Assembly: GCA_023267115.1 (NCBI GenBank)
Contig: JAHFNV010000007.1
Location: 8,385 to 22,897 of the forward strand
DNA length: 14,513 nt
From: Candidatus Nomurabacteria bacterium
GTDB taxonomy: Bacteria > Patescibacteriota > Minisyncoccia > Phycocordibacterales > UBA9973
Direction of reading: 5' to 3'
Shown here: piece by piece, positions 5,699 to 12,660 of the stretch
Position numbering within the stretch: position 1 is the first letter of the stretch
Layout: the number at the start of each line of letters is the position of its first letter
Notes under the pieces: model-generated
Database searches by the model: none
The model's input: only the letters and a program-made list of their open reading frames with translations
What the model was told of the DNA's origin: nothing
Position numbers and translations under genes: made by a program

Positions 5699-5847
5699 TT
5701 ATTAGTAAGTTATTAGACGTAAGTCAAAAACCAATCGCCAAAGACTAATATAAAAACAACACTAAAAAGACTTATTCACTTAATAAACATACCTAATAAT
5801 AGTATTAATAAATTTATAAAATATATATTTACACATATAATAAACAA
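5699..5847. other. AT-rich dnaA-dnaN intergenic region, candidate oriC/unwinding element
   Basis: 149 bp with no gene; the right half (about 5770-5847) is almost entirely A and T. TTATTAG occurs twice, 11 bp apart, at 5699-5705 and 5710-5716. A weak DnaA-box-like TTATTCACT (two mismatches) lies at 5772-5780. The location and composition fit a DNA-unwinding element, with clearer boxes on the other side of dnaA. The origin call is inference. Confidence 0.45.
5836..5841 (+). promoter_or_regulatory. -10 box of dnaN (TATAAT), leaderless arrangement
   Basis: TATAAT, then 6 nt (AAACAA), then the dnaN ATG. No clear -35 in the AT-rich upstream DNA. dnaN thus seems to have its own leaderless transcript in addition to any read-through from dnaA. 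Confidence 0.55.
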
Positions 5848-6945
5848 ATGAAACTGGAATGTGAGATTGAAAAAATTAAAAACGGGATTTTACAAGCAGA
5901 AAGAATTACTGGCAAAAATCTTACTTTGCCAGTTTTAAATTCAATCCTTTTAATTGCTTCAGATAGATTCTTAAAACTTCGCGCCACTAACCTAAGTCTC
6001 GGCATTGAAGTTGAACTTCCAGCCAAGGTTGAAAAAGATGGTTTAGTGGCAATTCCCGGTTCGGTATTGGCTGGAATATTTTCTAATATTTTCGATAATG
6101 GAAGCGTTCTATTAGAAAGTGAAAACGGGAACCTGTTTATTAGAACCAAAAAAAGTAAAATAAAACTAAAAGGTCAACCTTGCGACGATTTTCCAACCAT
6201 ACCAATCGTTTCCGGAATAACCCTGGAAATAGAATCAAAAAAACTAATCGACGGAATAAAGTCGGTATACTACAGCTCATCTCCCTCTGATATAAAACCA
6301 GAAATTTCTAGTGTCTATATATATTCCAACGAGGATAATTTGATATTTGTTTCCACCGACTCTTTCAGGCTGGCGGAGAAAAAAGTTAAAATGAAAAGAC
6401 TGGAAGAAATCCCCGGCATACTTATTCCATTCAAGAATGTTCCTGAAATATTAAGAGTTTTTGGAGAGTTTTCTGGCACCATAAAAATACACTTAAATAA
6501 AAACCAAATTTCATTTTCGGCTAACAATATTTATTTGACTTCTAGAATAGTTGATGGGGTTTTTCCGGATTATCGCCAAATTATTCCAAAAGAATCCAAA
6601 ACCGAAGCGGTCATCTTGAAACAAGATTTATTAAACGCCTTAAAGCTCTCTAATATTTTTTCTGACAAATTTAACCAGATAAATCTGAACATTAAACCAA
6701 AAGAAAAGATTTTTGAATTAACTTCTATCAACAATGATGTCGGCGAAAACAAAACCGAGCTTGATGCCGCTATTAGCGGAGAGAATATTGAACTCGGTTT
6801 CAATTATAAGTATTTTCTTGATTGTTTTCAGTCTATTACCACCGATAGTTTGTCTATAAAACTAAATGAAGCTAATCGCCCGATAGTGATCACTCCAGTC
6901 TCCGACCCATCTTTTACTTACCTAATTATGCCAATGAATCGATAA
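5848..6945 (+). CDS. dnaN: DNA polymerase III sliding clamp (beta subunit)
   Basis: Ring-forming processivity clamp. The 365 residues match the family length (three repeats of about 120 residues). Visible family marks are MKLECEIEKIKNGILQAERITGKNLTLPVLNSILL at the N terminus (given as pattern: KxxL...LPxLxxxL), DFPTIPIV at the end of domain 1, VDGVFPDYRQIIP in domain 3's approach, and the C-terminal YLIMPMNR, which is the hydrophobic-pocket edge. The start is supported by TATAAT 6 nt upstream. No recF follows; the next gene is convergent and unrelated, so the usual dnaA-dnaN-recF order is broken here. Confidence 0.97.
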   Translation: MKLECEIEKIKNGILQAERITGKNLTLPVLNSILLIASDRFLKLRATNLSLGIEVELPAKVEKDGLVAIPGSVLAGIFSNIFDNGSVLLESENGNLFIRTKKSKIKLKGQPCDDFPTIPIVSGITLEIESKKLIDGIKSVYYSSSPSDIKPEISSVYIYSNEDNLIFVSTDSFRLAEKKVKMKRLEEIPGILIPFKNVPEILRVFGEFSGTIKIHLNKNQISFSANNIYLTSRIVDGVFPDYRQIIPKESKTEAVILKQDLLNALKLSNIFSDKFNQINLNIKPKEKIFELTSINNDVGENKTELDAAISGENIELGFNYKYFLDCFQSITTDSLSIKLNEANRPIVITPVSDPSFTYLIMPMNR

Positions 6946-6985
6946 AAGCTCCTGCTGATGATTATTGTTATTTAGTGAGATAAAT

Positions 6986-9502
6986 TTACTCTTGCACTTT
7001 AAAAATTAAAACTGTTTCAGTATTGTTGTAGGCGGTGTCGTAGGAAATTATCCTCAATTCATTTTCAGCTCTTAGGTTGTCCAATTCAGATGGAATAAAA
7101 GAAAAAGGAGTCAGAGGATCGGAAGTTCCCAAATAAACATCATTAATAAAAATTTCTATTTTTTGCAGAGGAAAACGACCAGAGCTTGAAACTTTTAATT
7201 GTATTTTTTTATCAGGAGAATAAATTTCAGTCGTATTTGGTTCCAAAACCATAATACTTGGTTTTGACATCTCGGTGTGCACGTCGTCTTCCACGCTTGG
7301 TTTTTCTGCCCAAGTTGTCACCGCATATTTACTTTGATTTTGTGTCCACCAATTCTGTACTGGAATTTCCCAATGGTTAAACTGTGAGTCTTCGTTTGGA
7401 TTTTCGGGTGGCGCGCCAGCAATGTCTTTTTTATTTATCCAATATAATATAGAGTGCACATTAGTTATAATTTTTTCCTGTTTAGTTTCTTTGGGGGTAA
7501 GAGCGGTTGCTAATTTGCCAGATATTTTGTCTATAAAAAAGTTTTCATTCCCTTGCCAGAATCCACGAAGCACCGGTTTTGTATTTTGAGGGTCAATTTC
7601 GAGATCTGGTTTCTCAAATTTTTCATTAGGCATACTTTTTAACGTTTCAATCATAAACTTATTCCAAATTGGCCCGGCCATTGCCGCCCCGCCTTTTTTC
7701 ATCGGCTTATTGTCATTGTTCCCGACCCAAACTCCAGTAACTACAGAGGGTGTGTAGCCGATGGTCCAAGCATCTTTGTTGTTGTTGGTCGTTCCGGTTT
7801 TGACTGCAACTTCACGGCCGGGGACGCGCAATACAGAATTTAGACCGAAGGTTGGTGCGCGGGCTTCGTTGTCAGATAAAATATCCGAAATGATTAAAGC
7901 GATGTTGGGAGGCAAAACCACTCTTTCGTTTGGCTTAAATTCTTCCAAAATTTTCCCATTTACGTCTTCAATTTTCAAAATCCCAGTAGGTGAATTTCTG
8001 ACACCCTTGTTGGCAAAGACCCCATAAGCCGAAGTCATGTCAAGTAATGATACTTCTCCACCCCCGATAACCAGAGTAAGCCCATATCGGCTGATGTCAG
8101 TCAAAGTGCTGATACCAAGACTCTCGGCCATTTTTAGCGAGTCAGATAGTCCAGCTAAGTAGAAAAGTTTTACGGCTGGAATGTTGATTGATTGGGCCAG
8201 CGCGTCTCTTAAAATCATCGGTCCGCGGAATTTTCCATCATAGTCGTCAGGCCTGTAACAATCTTTTTGGTCGTGACCCGGCAGTGCTTTACCGAGGACA
8301 TTACAAGTTGTCTGAAACTCTGTCGGCAGATCAAATAGTACTGTGTCAGGAGTAAAACCCTTATTAAAGGCTGTAGCATAAATAAATGGCTTGAAAGACG
8401 ACCCCGGCTGCCTATTAGCTGTGGCAATGTTGTAATTACCGTCTATGTTTTTGTCAAAATAATCTCTAGAACCTACCATACTCAAAATTTGTCCGCTTTT
8501 GGGATCGATGGCCACCAATCCGGCATTATTGCCGCCCCACTTTTTTTCATTTTCTAACGCCCCCTCTTTTACAAACTGTTCAGCTTTTTGCTGAAAATTA
8601 TAATCGAGCGTAGTAGTAATTTTCAGTCCGCCCCTAGCAACCATTTCATTTCCGTATTTCTGCTCTATATAGTCTTTAATGAAAAAAACGAAGTGTGGCG
8701 CCCGAACACCGACAGTTGCTTGCGGAACAAAAACCACTCTTTCTTTTTTCGCTCTGTTATAATCATCATTTGAAATGAAATTAAGTTCTTGCATTCTGGA
8801 AAGTACAAAATTTTTTCTTTCTTCCAATTTATCTTTATTTTTTCCATAGGGTGATAACATGGTTGGAGATTGTGGAATAGCTGCTAAGTAGGCAGCTTCA
8901 GCCAAAGTTAGCTCACCCGCGTTTTTATCAAAATATGTTTTACTGGCTTCTTCTATTCCGTAAACTGTCCCTCCATAAGGAACTTCGTTTAAATATAATT
9001 CCAGAATTTTTTCTTTAGGTATCGACTGATCTATCTTTATTGCCAATACCCACTCTTTTATTTTTCTACCAAAGGTTTTTTTAGAATTAAGCAGAGTATT
9101 TTTTACTAATTGCTGGGTGATAGTAGACCCTCCTTGGGTTTTACCTGTGCCAAAAATATTAAACAATATAGCTCGGATGATTGAAGTTATTTTTATTCCG
9201 CGGTGATGATAAAAATCAGAATCTTCTACTGCCACGGTGGCGTTCTTGATATTTGCGCCCATGTCTTCGAAATTTATCTTCGTTCTTTTGACATCTTGAT
9301 GAATGTCATACAACAGAATTTTTCCAGTCCGGTCATATATTTTAGTGGAATTCACGATTTTCCTGTCCTCGAAGGAATTAAAGTCAGGGATTTTGAAAGA
9401 AGAAACCCAAATTACTCCTACGCCAGCCGTTAAAACAAAAATACTGACACAAAACAGTATTAGATTTTTTGAGAAGCTGTTCTTTTTATGCTTTTCTTTC
9501 AT
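6986..9502 (-). CDS. Bifunctional class A penicillin-binding protein (PBP1a type)
   Basis: Peptidoglycan synthase, 838 residues: short cytoplasmic basic tail, one membrane anchor (about 14-35), a GT51 glycosyltransferase domain and a transpeptidase domain. GT51 motifs seen: VEDSDFYHHRG (catalytic Glu about 93), GGSTITQQLVKN (124-135), RKIKEWVLAIKID and the AAYLAAIPQSP segment. Transpeptidase motifs: SSFK with nucleophile S368 and K371, SIN (438-440) and KTGTT (568-572). After about residue 730 there is an Ig-like, strand-rich tail (PSIMVLEPNTTEIYSPDKKIQLKV...IEIFINDVYLG), probably extracytoplasmic. The ATG is set by an extended -10 6 nt upstream. It is divergent from tyrS with only 14 bp between the two start codons, and convergent with dnaN at its 3' end. 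The symbol is left blank because pbpA/mrcA/ponA usage varies. Confidence 0.96.
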   Translation of the reverse strand: MKEKHKKNSFSKNLILFCVSIFVLTAGVGVIWVSSFKIPDFNSFEDRKIVNSTKIYDRTGKILLYDIHQDVKRTKINFEDMGANIKNATVAVEDSDFYHHRGIKITSIIRAILFNIFGTGKTQGGSTITQQLVKNTLLNSKKTFGRKIKEWVLAIKIDQSIPKEKILELYLNEVPYGGTVYGIEEASKTYFDKNAGELTLAEAAYLAAIPQSPTMLSPYGKNKDKLEERKNFVLSRMQELNFISNDDYNRAKKERVVFVPQATVGVRAPHFVFFIKDYIEQKYGNEMVARGGLKITTTLDYNFQQKAEQFVKEGALENEKKWGGNNAGLVAIDPKSGQILSMVGSRDYFDKNIDGNYNIATANRQPGSSFKPFIYATAFNKGFTPDTVLFDLPTEFQTTCNVLGKALPGHDQKDCYRPDDYDGKFRGPMILRDALAQSINIPAVKLFYLAGLSDSLKMAESLGISTLTDISRYGLTLVIGGGEVSLLDMTSAYGVFANKGVRNSPTGILKIEDVNGKILEEFKPNERVVLPPNIALIISDILSDNEARAPTFGLNSVLRVPGREVAVKTGTTNNNKDAWTIGYTPSVVTGVWVGNNDNKPMKKGGAAMAGPIWNKFMIETLKSMPNEKFEKPDLEIDPQNTKPVLRGFWQGNENFFIDKISGKLATALTPKETKQEKIITNVHSILYWINKKDIAGAPPENPNEDSQFNHWEIPVQNWWTQNQSKYAVTTWAEKPSVEDDVHTEMSKPSIMVLEPNTTEIYSPDKKIQLKVSSSGRFPLQKIEIFINDVYLGTSDPLTPFSFIPSELDNLRAENELRIISYDTAYNNTETVLIFKVQE

Positions 9503-9519
9503 GCTATAATTATATCATG
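9500..9519. promoter_or_regulatory. Overlapping divergent -10 boxes of pbp1A and tyrS in a 20-bp near-palindrome
   Basis: The plus strand reads CATG-C-TATAATTATA-T-CATG. The plus -10 TATAAT (9505-9510) with upstream TG serves tyrS (ATG 9517), and the minus -10 TATAAT (9514-9509) with upstream TG serves the PBP (ATG 9502). Each box ends 6 nt before its ATG, and the two share 2 bp. The TG of each extended -10 comes from the CATG that contains the other gene's start codon. Only one symmetric position pair breaks the palindrome. Confidence 0.65.
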
Positions 9520-10707
9520 GACAAAATAGAAGAAGTGTTGACTCGTGGAGTTGATAAAATTTATCCCTCCAGAGAAGCACTTAAAAAAGTGTTACTTTCT
9601 GGTAAAAAATTGAAATTATATCAAGGTTTTGACCCAACCGGAGATAAACTTCATATTGGTCATATGGTTGGTCTGCGAAAACTTGCAGCTTGGCAGGCGT
9701 TGGGGCATCATGTCATATTTTTAATTGGGGACGGTACTGGGCAAGCCGGGGATCCATCCGGCAAAACAAAAGCTCGCGAAAAATTTTTTACCACAGATGA
9801 ACTTCGCCAGAATGCAACCGATTACGCAAAACAAGCAAAAAAGATTATCCGCTTTGACGGAGAAAACCCAGTTGAAATTTTATATAACGGCGACTGGCTT
9901 AACAGTTTAACAACACCCGATATTCTGAAAATAGCGGGGCATTTTTCTTGGCAGCAATTGGGTGAACGTGATTTATTTCGGGAGAGAATAAAAAGAGGGG
10001 AGACATTAAATTTTCGCGAGTCGATGTATCCTCTTCTTCAGGCTTACGATTCGGTAGAAATGGATGTGGATTTGGAGGTTGGGGGCAGTGATCAAACTTT
10101 TAACATGCTTTGCGGCCGTTCACTCATGAAATCTATGTTGAAAAAAGAAAAATTTGTGATGACCACTCCGCTGTTAGTTGATAAAACGGGCAGAAAAATT
10201 GGCAAAACAGAGGACAATGCCATTGCTCTTGACGACAGGCCGGAAGACCTATTTGGCAAAATAATGGCCTTTCCAGACGAAGTGATTGCCCAGTGTTTTG
10301 AATGTTTGACCACTGTGTCAATGGAAAAAGTTCAAACTGTTCGTAAAGCGTTAAAGGCGGGAGAAAATCCAATGATTTACAAAAAAGAACTCGCCTTTAA
10401 AATTGTGTCGGATTTGCACGATACAACATCGGCGCAAGTGGCACAAGATGCTTTTTCCAATACTTTTCAAAAAAAAGAAATTCCAAATAAAATGCAGGAA
10501 GTAAAGTGCAAAACGGGAGATTTATTGAGTGAAATTTTGGTAAAAAACAAAATTCTATCTTCAAAGGGAGAATGGCGACGACTCATTTTAGGTAAGGCTG
10601 TTCATGATTTAGAAAAAAAACAAAACATCACAAACACGGATTTTAAAGTCCTAGAAGACTTGACACTTAAGATCGGCAAGAGAAAATTTATAAAACTTTT
10701 GATTTAG
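9517..10707 (+). CDS. tyrS: Tyrosyl-tRNA synthetase
   Basis: Class I aminoacyl-tRNA synthetase that charges tRNA-Tyr. With the ATG at 9517 it has 396 residues; in-frame codons farther upstream lie before the promoter and inside the divergent PBP gene, so they are rejected. Visible motifs: YQGFDPTGDKLHIGH with HIGH at about 46-49, FLIGDGTGQAGDPSGK, YPLLQAYDSV and EVGGSDQTFN for substrate binding, and the KMSKS-equivalent KIGKT (about 227-231). The C-terminal 65 residues form an S4-like RNA-binding domain (LLSEILVKNKILSSKGEWRRLI, seen as the L-x-E-ILVKxxxxxSKxExRRLI pattern). The stop overlaps the convergent acidic protein gene. Confidence 0.97.
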   Translation: MDKIEEVLTRGVDKIYPSREALKKVLLSGKKLKLYQGFDPTGDKLHIGHMVGLRKLAAWQALGHHVIFLIGDGTGQAGDPSGKTKAREKFFTTDELRQNATDYAKQAKKIIRFDGENPVEILYNGDWLNSLTTPDILKIAGHFSWQQLGERDLFRERIKRGETLNFRESMYPLLQAYDSVEMDVDLEVGGSDQTFNMLCGRSLMKSMLKKEKFVMTTPLLVDKTGRKIGKTEDNAIALDDRPEDLFGKIMAFPDEVIAQCFECLTTVSMEKVQTVRKALKAGENPMIYKKELAFKIVSDLHDTTSAQVAQDAFSNTFQKKEIPNKMQEVKCKTGDLLSEILVKNKILSSKGEWRRLILGKAVHDLEKKQNITNTDFKVLEDLTLKIGKRKFIKLLI

Positions 10708-10856
10708 TGGTATTTGTCATCTGGATCTTCATCTGCTTCCTCATCGAACCTGAAATCATTATTAGCCCCCTCTAGCGGCTCTAATGGTTCATCCAGATCT
10801 TCGTCAGCCACTTTAAAACTTTTCTCCTCCACTAATTCATCGTCATTATAACTCAT
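10704..10856 (-). CDS. Small acidic hypothetical protein (50 aa)
   Basis: Unrecognised. The minus-strand frame from ATG at 10856 to TAA at 10704 encodes 50 residues beginning MSYNDDELVEEKSFKVADED and ending DEEADEDPDDKYH. By count it has 21 Asp/Glu against 4 Lys/Arg, with no Cys, no Trp and no hydrophobic stretch, so it is probably disordered. The stop overlaps the tyrS stop by 2 nt (convergent), the compact junction typical of real genes in this window. No Shine-Dalgarno precedes it; GAAAAT 6 nt before the ATG is a poor -10. It lies downstream of ruvC on the same strand across 134 bp. The unbroken biased composition supports coding, but family support is missing. Confidence 0.55.
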   Translation of the reverse strand: MSYNDDELVEEKSFKVADEDLDEPLEPLEGANNDFRFDEEADEDPDDKYH

Positions 10857-10942
10857 GTGAAATTTTCTTTTAAATTAATTTATAATTTTTCCACCCGAGG
10901 CAAATTAGTCCCGGACTGAAATTTCCTACTTTGTATCAAAAT

Positions 10943-10975
10943 CTAAAAAGATTGGCAATAGCAAATTGCTTCCAA
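10943..10975 (-). terminator. Possible weak terminator after ruvC
   Basis: Reading the minus strand past the ruvC stop, TTGG/CCAA and CAAT/ATTG arms (10952-10959 and 10965-10975, with a 3-nt bulge) form a small hairpin, followed a few bases later by a run of five T (10949-10945). The stem is AT-rich, so this is tentative. Confidence 0.3.
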
Positions 10976-10976
10976 C

Positions 10977-10985
10977 TGTGGATAA
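10977..10985 (-). promoter_or_regulatory. Perfect DnaA-box sequence
   Basis: The plus strand reads TGTGGATAA, i.e. TTATCCACA on the minus strand, an exact match to the DnaA-box consensus, 5 bp beyond the ruvC stop. It is isolated, and a single 9-mer may be chance or a DnaA-titration site. Confidence 0.4.
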
Positions 10986-10990
10986 CCCTT

Positions 10991-11494
10991 TTAGGTAAGC
11001 CTGATGTGTGTAAAGGCAGTTAGGGCTATGGCGATAGCATCAAGTTCATCATCAGAAGTTTTACCTTTATCTATTTCCACCAAGATTTTTACCATTTTCA
11101 TTACTTGAGTTTTGTCTGCCCGGCCGTAGCCAGTGGTAGCTATTTTTATTTGCAAGGGAGTTGCCTCAAAAACTTTCATTCCTGATAGTGCGGCTTGGTA
11201 AATTACCACCCCACGCGCTTCAGCCACCCGCATGACTGTTTTTTGGTTGGTATTTAAAAATAAAGTTTCAATCGCCAACACTTCTGGCCTGTATTTTTTT
11301 ATTATTTTTTCAATCTCTGCGCCGATTAAATTTAATCTTTCAAAAAATTCTAATTTGGCAGAAGTTTTAAAACATTCTGAAAAAACCACCCGCTCTTTCT
11401 TCGCCTCGCCGAGGCCTCGCGCGGAGGCGGGTAGTTTTTCCAGTATTGCCACCCCCAGTCTTTCAAAACCGGGATCTATTCCTAAAATTCTCAT
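10991..11494 (-). CDS. ruvC: Holliday junction endonuclease RuvC
   Basis: Resolves Holliday junctions by symmetric cleavage. The 167-residue RNase H-fold product shows the acidic catalytic set: D7 in MRILGIDPG, E76 in VLAIETLF, and D149/D152 in TSDDELDAIAIAL. The loop TLFLNTNQKTVMRVAEARGVV is the usual dimer and DNA-contact region. The start ATG overlaps the ruvB TGA by 4 bp (ATGA), so translation is coupled. Residues about 21-33 (LPASARGLGEAKK), between the first and second strands, are encoded by a very GC-rich palindromic stretch unlike the surrounding AT-rich gene. They are probably an in-frame insertion in a surface turn. ruvA is not in the window. Confidence 0.96.
   Translation of the reverse strand: MRILGIDPGFERLGVAILEKLPASARGLGEAKKERVVFSECFKTSAKLEFFERLNLIGAEIEKIIKKYRPEVLAIETLFLNTNQKTVMRVAEARGVVIYQAALSGMKVFEATPLQIKIATTGYGRADKTQVMKMVKILVEIDKGKTSDDELDAIAIALTAFTHIRLT
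11402..11432. repeat. GC-rich palindromic insert inside ruvC
   Basis: About 31 bp made almost only of G and C. Outer arms CGCCTC (11402-11407) and GAGGCG (11424-11429) surround an inner perfect palindrome CGAGGCCTCG (11410-11419). It is in frame in ruvC (encoding LPASARGLGEA). Sequence and size differ from the rnpA/jag elements, so if mobile it is another family. Confidence 0.6.
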
Positions 11495-12507
11495 AAAAGT
11501 TTGTCCTGTTTTCCGGCTGGCGTATCAAAACCGAGATGCTCATAAGCCTTTTTGGTGGCTACCCGGCCGCGGGCGGTGCGTTCTAGCAGGCCGAGTTGGA
11601 TTAAATATGGTTCGATCACTTCTTCGATGGTGGCTTCTTCTTCAGACAGGGCGGCGCCGATGGTTTTTAAGCCAACTGGCCCGCCGTTGAATTTTTCAAT
11701 CAATACCTCTAAGAATTTTCTATCAGAAGTATTTAATCCAATTTCGTCCACCGAGAGCATGTTCAGCGCATCTTTCACTGTCGCCTTGTCTAATTTTTTC
11801 TTACTTACTTGAGCAAAATCTCGACAACGTTTCAAAAAATAATTTGCGGTACGCGGAGTGAAACGGCTGCGTTTAGCGATTTCTTCCAGCGCCTCTTCTT
11901 CCAATTCCGTTTCCAGTAATTTGCTGGACCGGCGGACAATTTTAGCAATTTCTTCATCAGAGTAAAATTCTAAGCGGAAAACTCCGCCGGAGAAGCGCGA
12001 GCGCAGAGGAGAAGAAATAAGCGCCACCCGAGTGGTGGCGGCAATTAAAGTGAATGGCGGAAGATCTAGTTGGATGGTGCGAGCCGAGGGTCCTTTGCCG
12101 ATAATAATATCTAAAACTCCCGACTCCATGGCCGGATAAAGTATTTCTTCCACCATTTTATTCAGGCGGTGGATTTCATCTATGAAAAGTATGTCCCCGG
12201 AGGCGAGGTTGGTCAAAATTGAAGCCAAGTCGCCCACTTTTTCAATGGCCGGCCCGGAAGTGATTTTCATTTGACGTCCGCTTTCTTTGGCAATTAGATG
12301 CGCTAGAGTAGTTTTACCCAAGCCCGGCGGTCCGTAAAAAAGAATATGTTCAGGGATATGCCCGCGTTCCTCGGCCGCTTTTAACAAAATTTTAACGTTG
12401 TCCTTGATATGTTTTTGACCAACATATTCTTCCCAGCGAGTGGGGCGCAAGGTCTGATCTAAAACAAGGTCATCACTATTTTTGTTTTTCTTTGAATCTT
12501 TTGGCAT
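11491..12507 (-). CDS. ruvB: Holliday junction branch-migration helicase RuvB
   Basis: AAA+ motor that, with RuvA, drives branch migration. The 338 residues match family length. Seen: LRPTRWEEYVGQKHIKDNVK at the N terminus, Walker A YGPPGLGKTT (about 58-67), Walker B ILFIDEIH (about 106-113), sensor 1 LIAATTR, the SPLRSRF arginine-finger region, and the C-terminal winged helix (DRKFLEVLIEKFNGGPVGLKTIGAALSEE as pattern, ending GRVATKKAYEHLG). The ATG at 12507 fits the family start. An AGGA lies 12 nt upstream, too far to be a good ribosome site, and there is no adjacent -10. The likely promoter is about 100 bp upstream, overlapping the divergent RNA-gene promoter region. ruvC is coupled downstream; ruvA must be elsewhere. 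Confidence 0.97.
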   Translation of the reverse strand: MPKDSKKNKNSDDLVLDQTLRPTRWEEYVGQKHIKDNVKILLKAAEERGHIPEHILFYGPPGLGKTTLAHLIAKESGRQMKITSGPAIEKVGDLASILTNLASGDILFIDEIHRLNKMVEEILYPAMESGVLDIIIGKGPSARTIQLDLPPFTLIAATTRVALISSPLRSRFSGGVFRLEFYSDEEIAKIVRRSSKLLETELEEEALEEIAKRSRFTPRTANYFLKRCRDFAQVSKKKLDKATVKDALNMLSVDEIGLNTSDRKFLEVLIEKFNGGPVGLKTIGAALSEEEATIEEVIEPYLIQLGLLERTARGRVATKKAYEHLGFDTPAGKQDKLL

Positions 12508-12551
12508 ATGTTTTCGGTCCTGCCCAGCACCAAGCTTGTTTTTGGATGGGG

Positions 12552-12580
12552 TTGACTTTTTATTTATAGTATGCTATACT
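12552..12580 (+). promoter_or_regulatory. Strong promoter (TTGACT-17-TATACT, extended -10)
   Basis: -35 TTGACT (12552-12557), 17-bp spacer, -10 TATACT (12575-12580) with TG one base upstream (12572-12573). This is the best sigma-70-type promoter in the window. It faces the structured RNA, starting transcription near 12587 and giving a leader of about 75 nt before the closed stem. Confidence 0.75.
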
Positions 12581-12587
12581 TCGGACG

Positions 12588-12621
12588 TGTTACTTTATCA
12601 ACACGCTATCCACATTATAGC
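12588..12621 (+). other. Two tandem small hairpins with DnaA-box-like sites
   Basis: CGTGTT...AACACG (6-bp arms, 8-nt loop) is followed directly by GCTAT...ATAGC (5-bp arms, 7-nt loop). The same stretch carries TTATCAACA (12595-12603, one mismatch) and CTATCCACA (12606-12614, one mismatch), 11 bp apart like the pair upstream of dnaA. Whether the hairpins or the boxes matter cannot be told from sequence. Confidence 0.4.
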
Positions 12622-12622
12622 A
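12614..12622 (-). promoter_or_regulatory. Possible ruvB promoter (TGC-TATAAT on minus strand)
   Basis: The minus strand reads TGCTATAAT, a perfect extended -10 with no clear -35. It would give ruvB a leader of about 100 nt, crossing the divergent strong promoter. An alternative is TTGATA-17-TATAGC slightly closer to ruvB. Confidence 0.35.
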
Positions 12623-12643
12623 TTTGCCATAAAGCACATGTAG

Positions 12644-12649
12644 TATAAT
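12644..12649 (+). promoter_or_regulatory. Proximal -10 (TATAAT) of the structured RNA
   Basis: TATAAT ends about 10 bp before the GAGGACAC at the foot of the RNA stem, so a transcript from here would start almost exactly at the stem. TTGCCA at 12624-12629 would be a -35 with a short 14-bp spacer. Confidence 0.5.
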
Positions 12650-12660
12650 TATTTTTTAGA

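Noticed and set aside
7381..7440. Other GC-rich spots (e.g. in the PBP gene) as further palindromic elements
   Set aside because: Local GC clusters there encode conserved or low-complexity residues and do not form long inverted arms.
9469..9516. Upstream extension of tyrS by 16 codons from a TTG
   Set aside because: It would start inside the divergent PBP coding region and upstream of the tyrS promoter; the family start is at 9517.
11232..11690. 152-codon plus-strand frame across ruvC/ruvB
   Set aside because: Antisense shadow of overlapping conserved genes.
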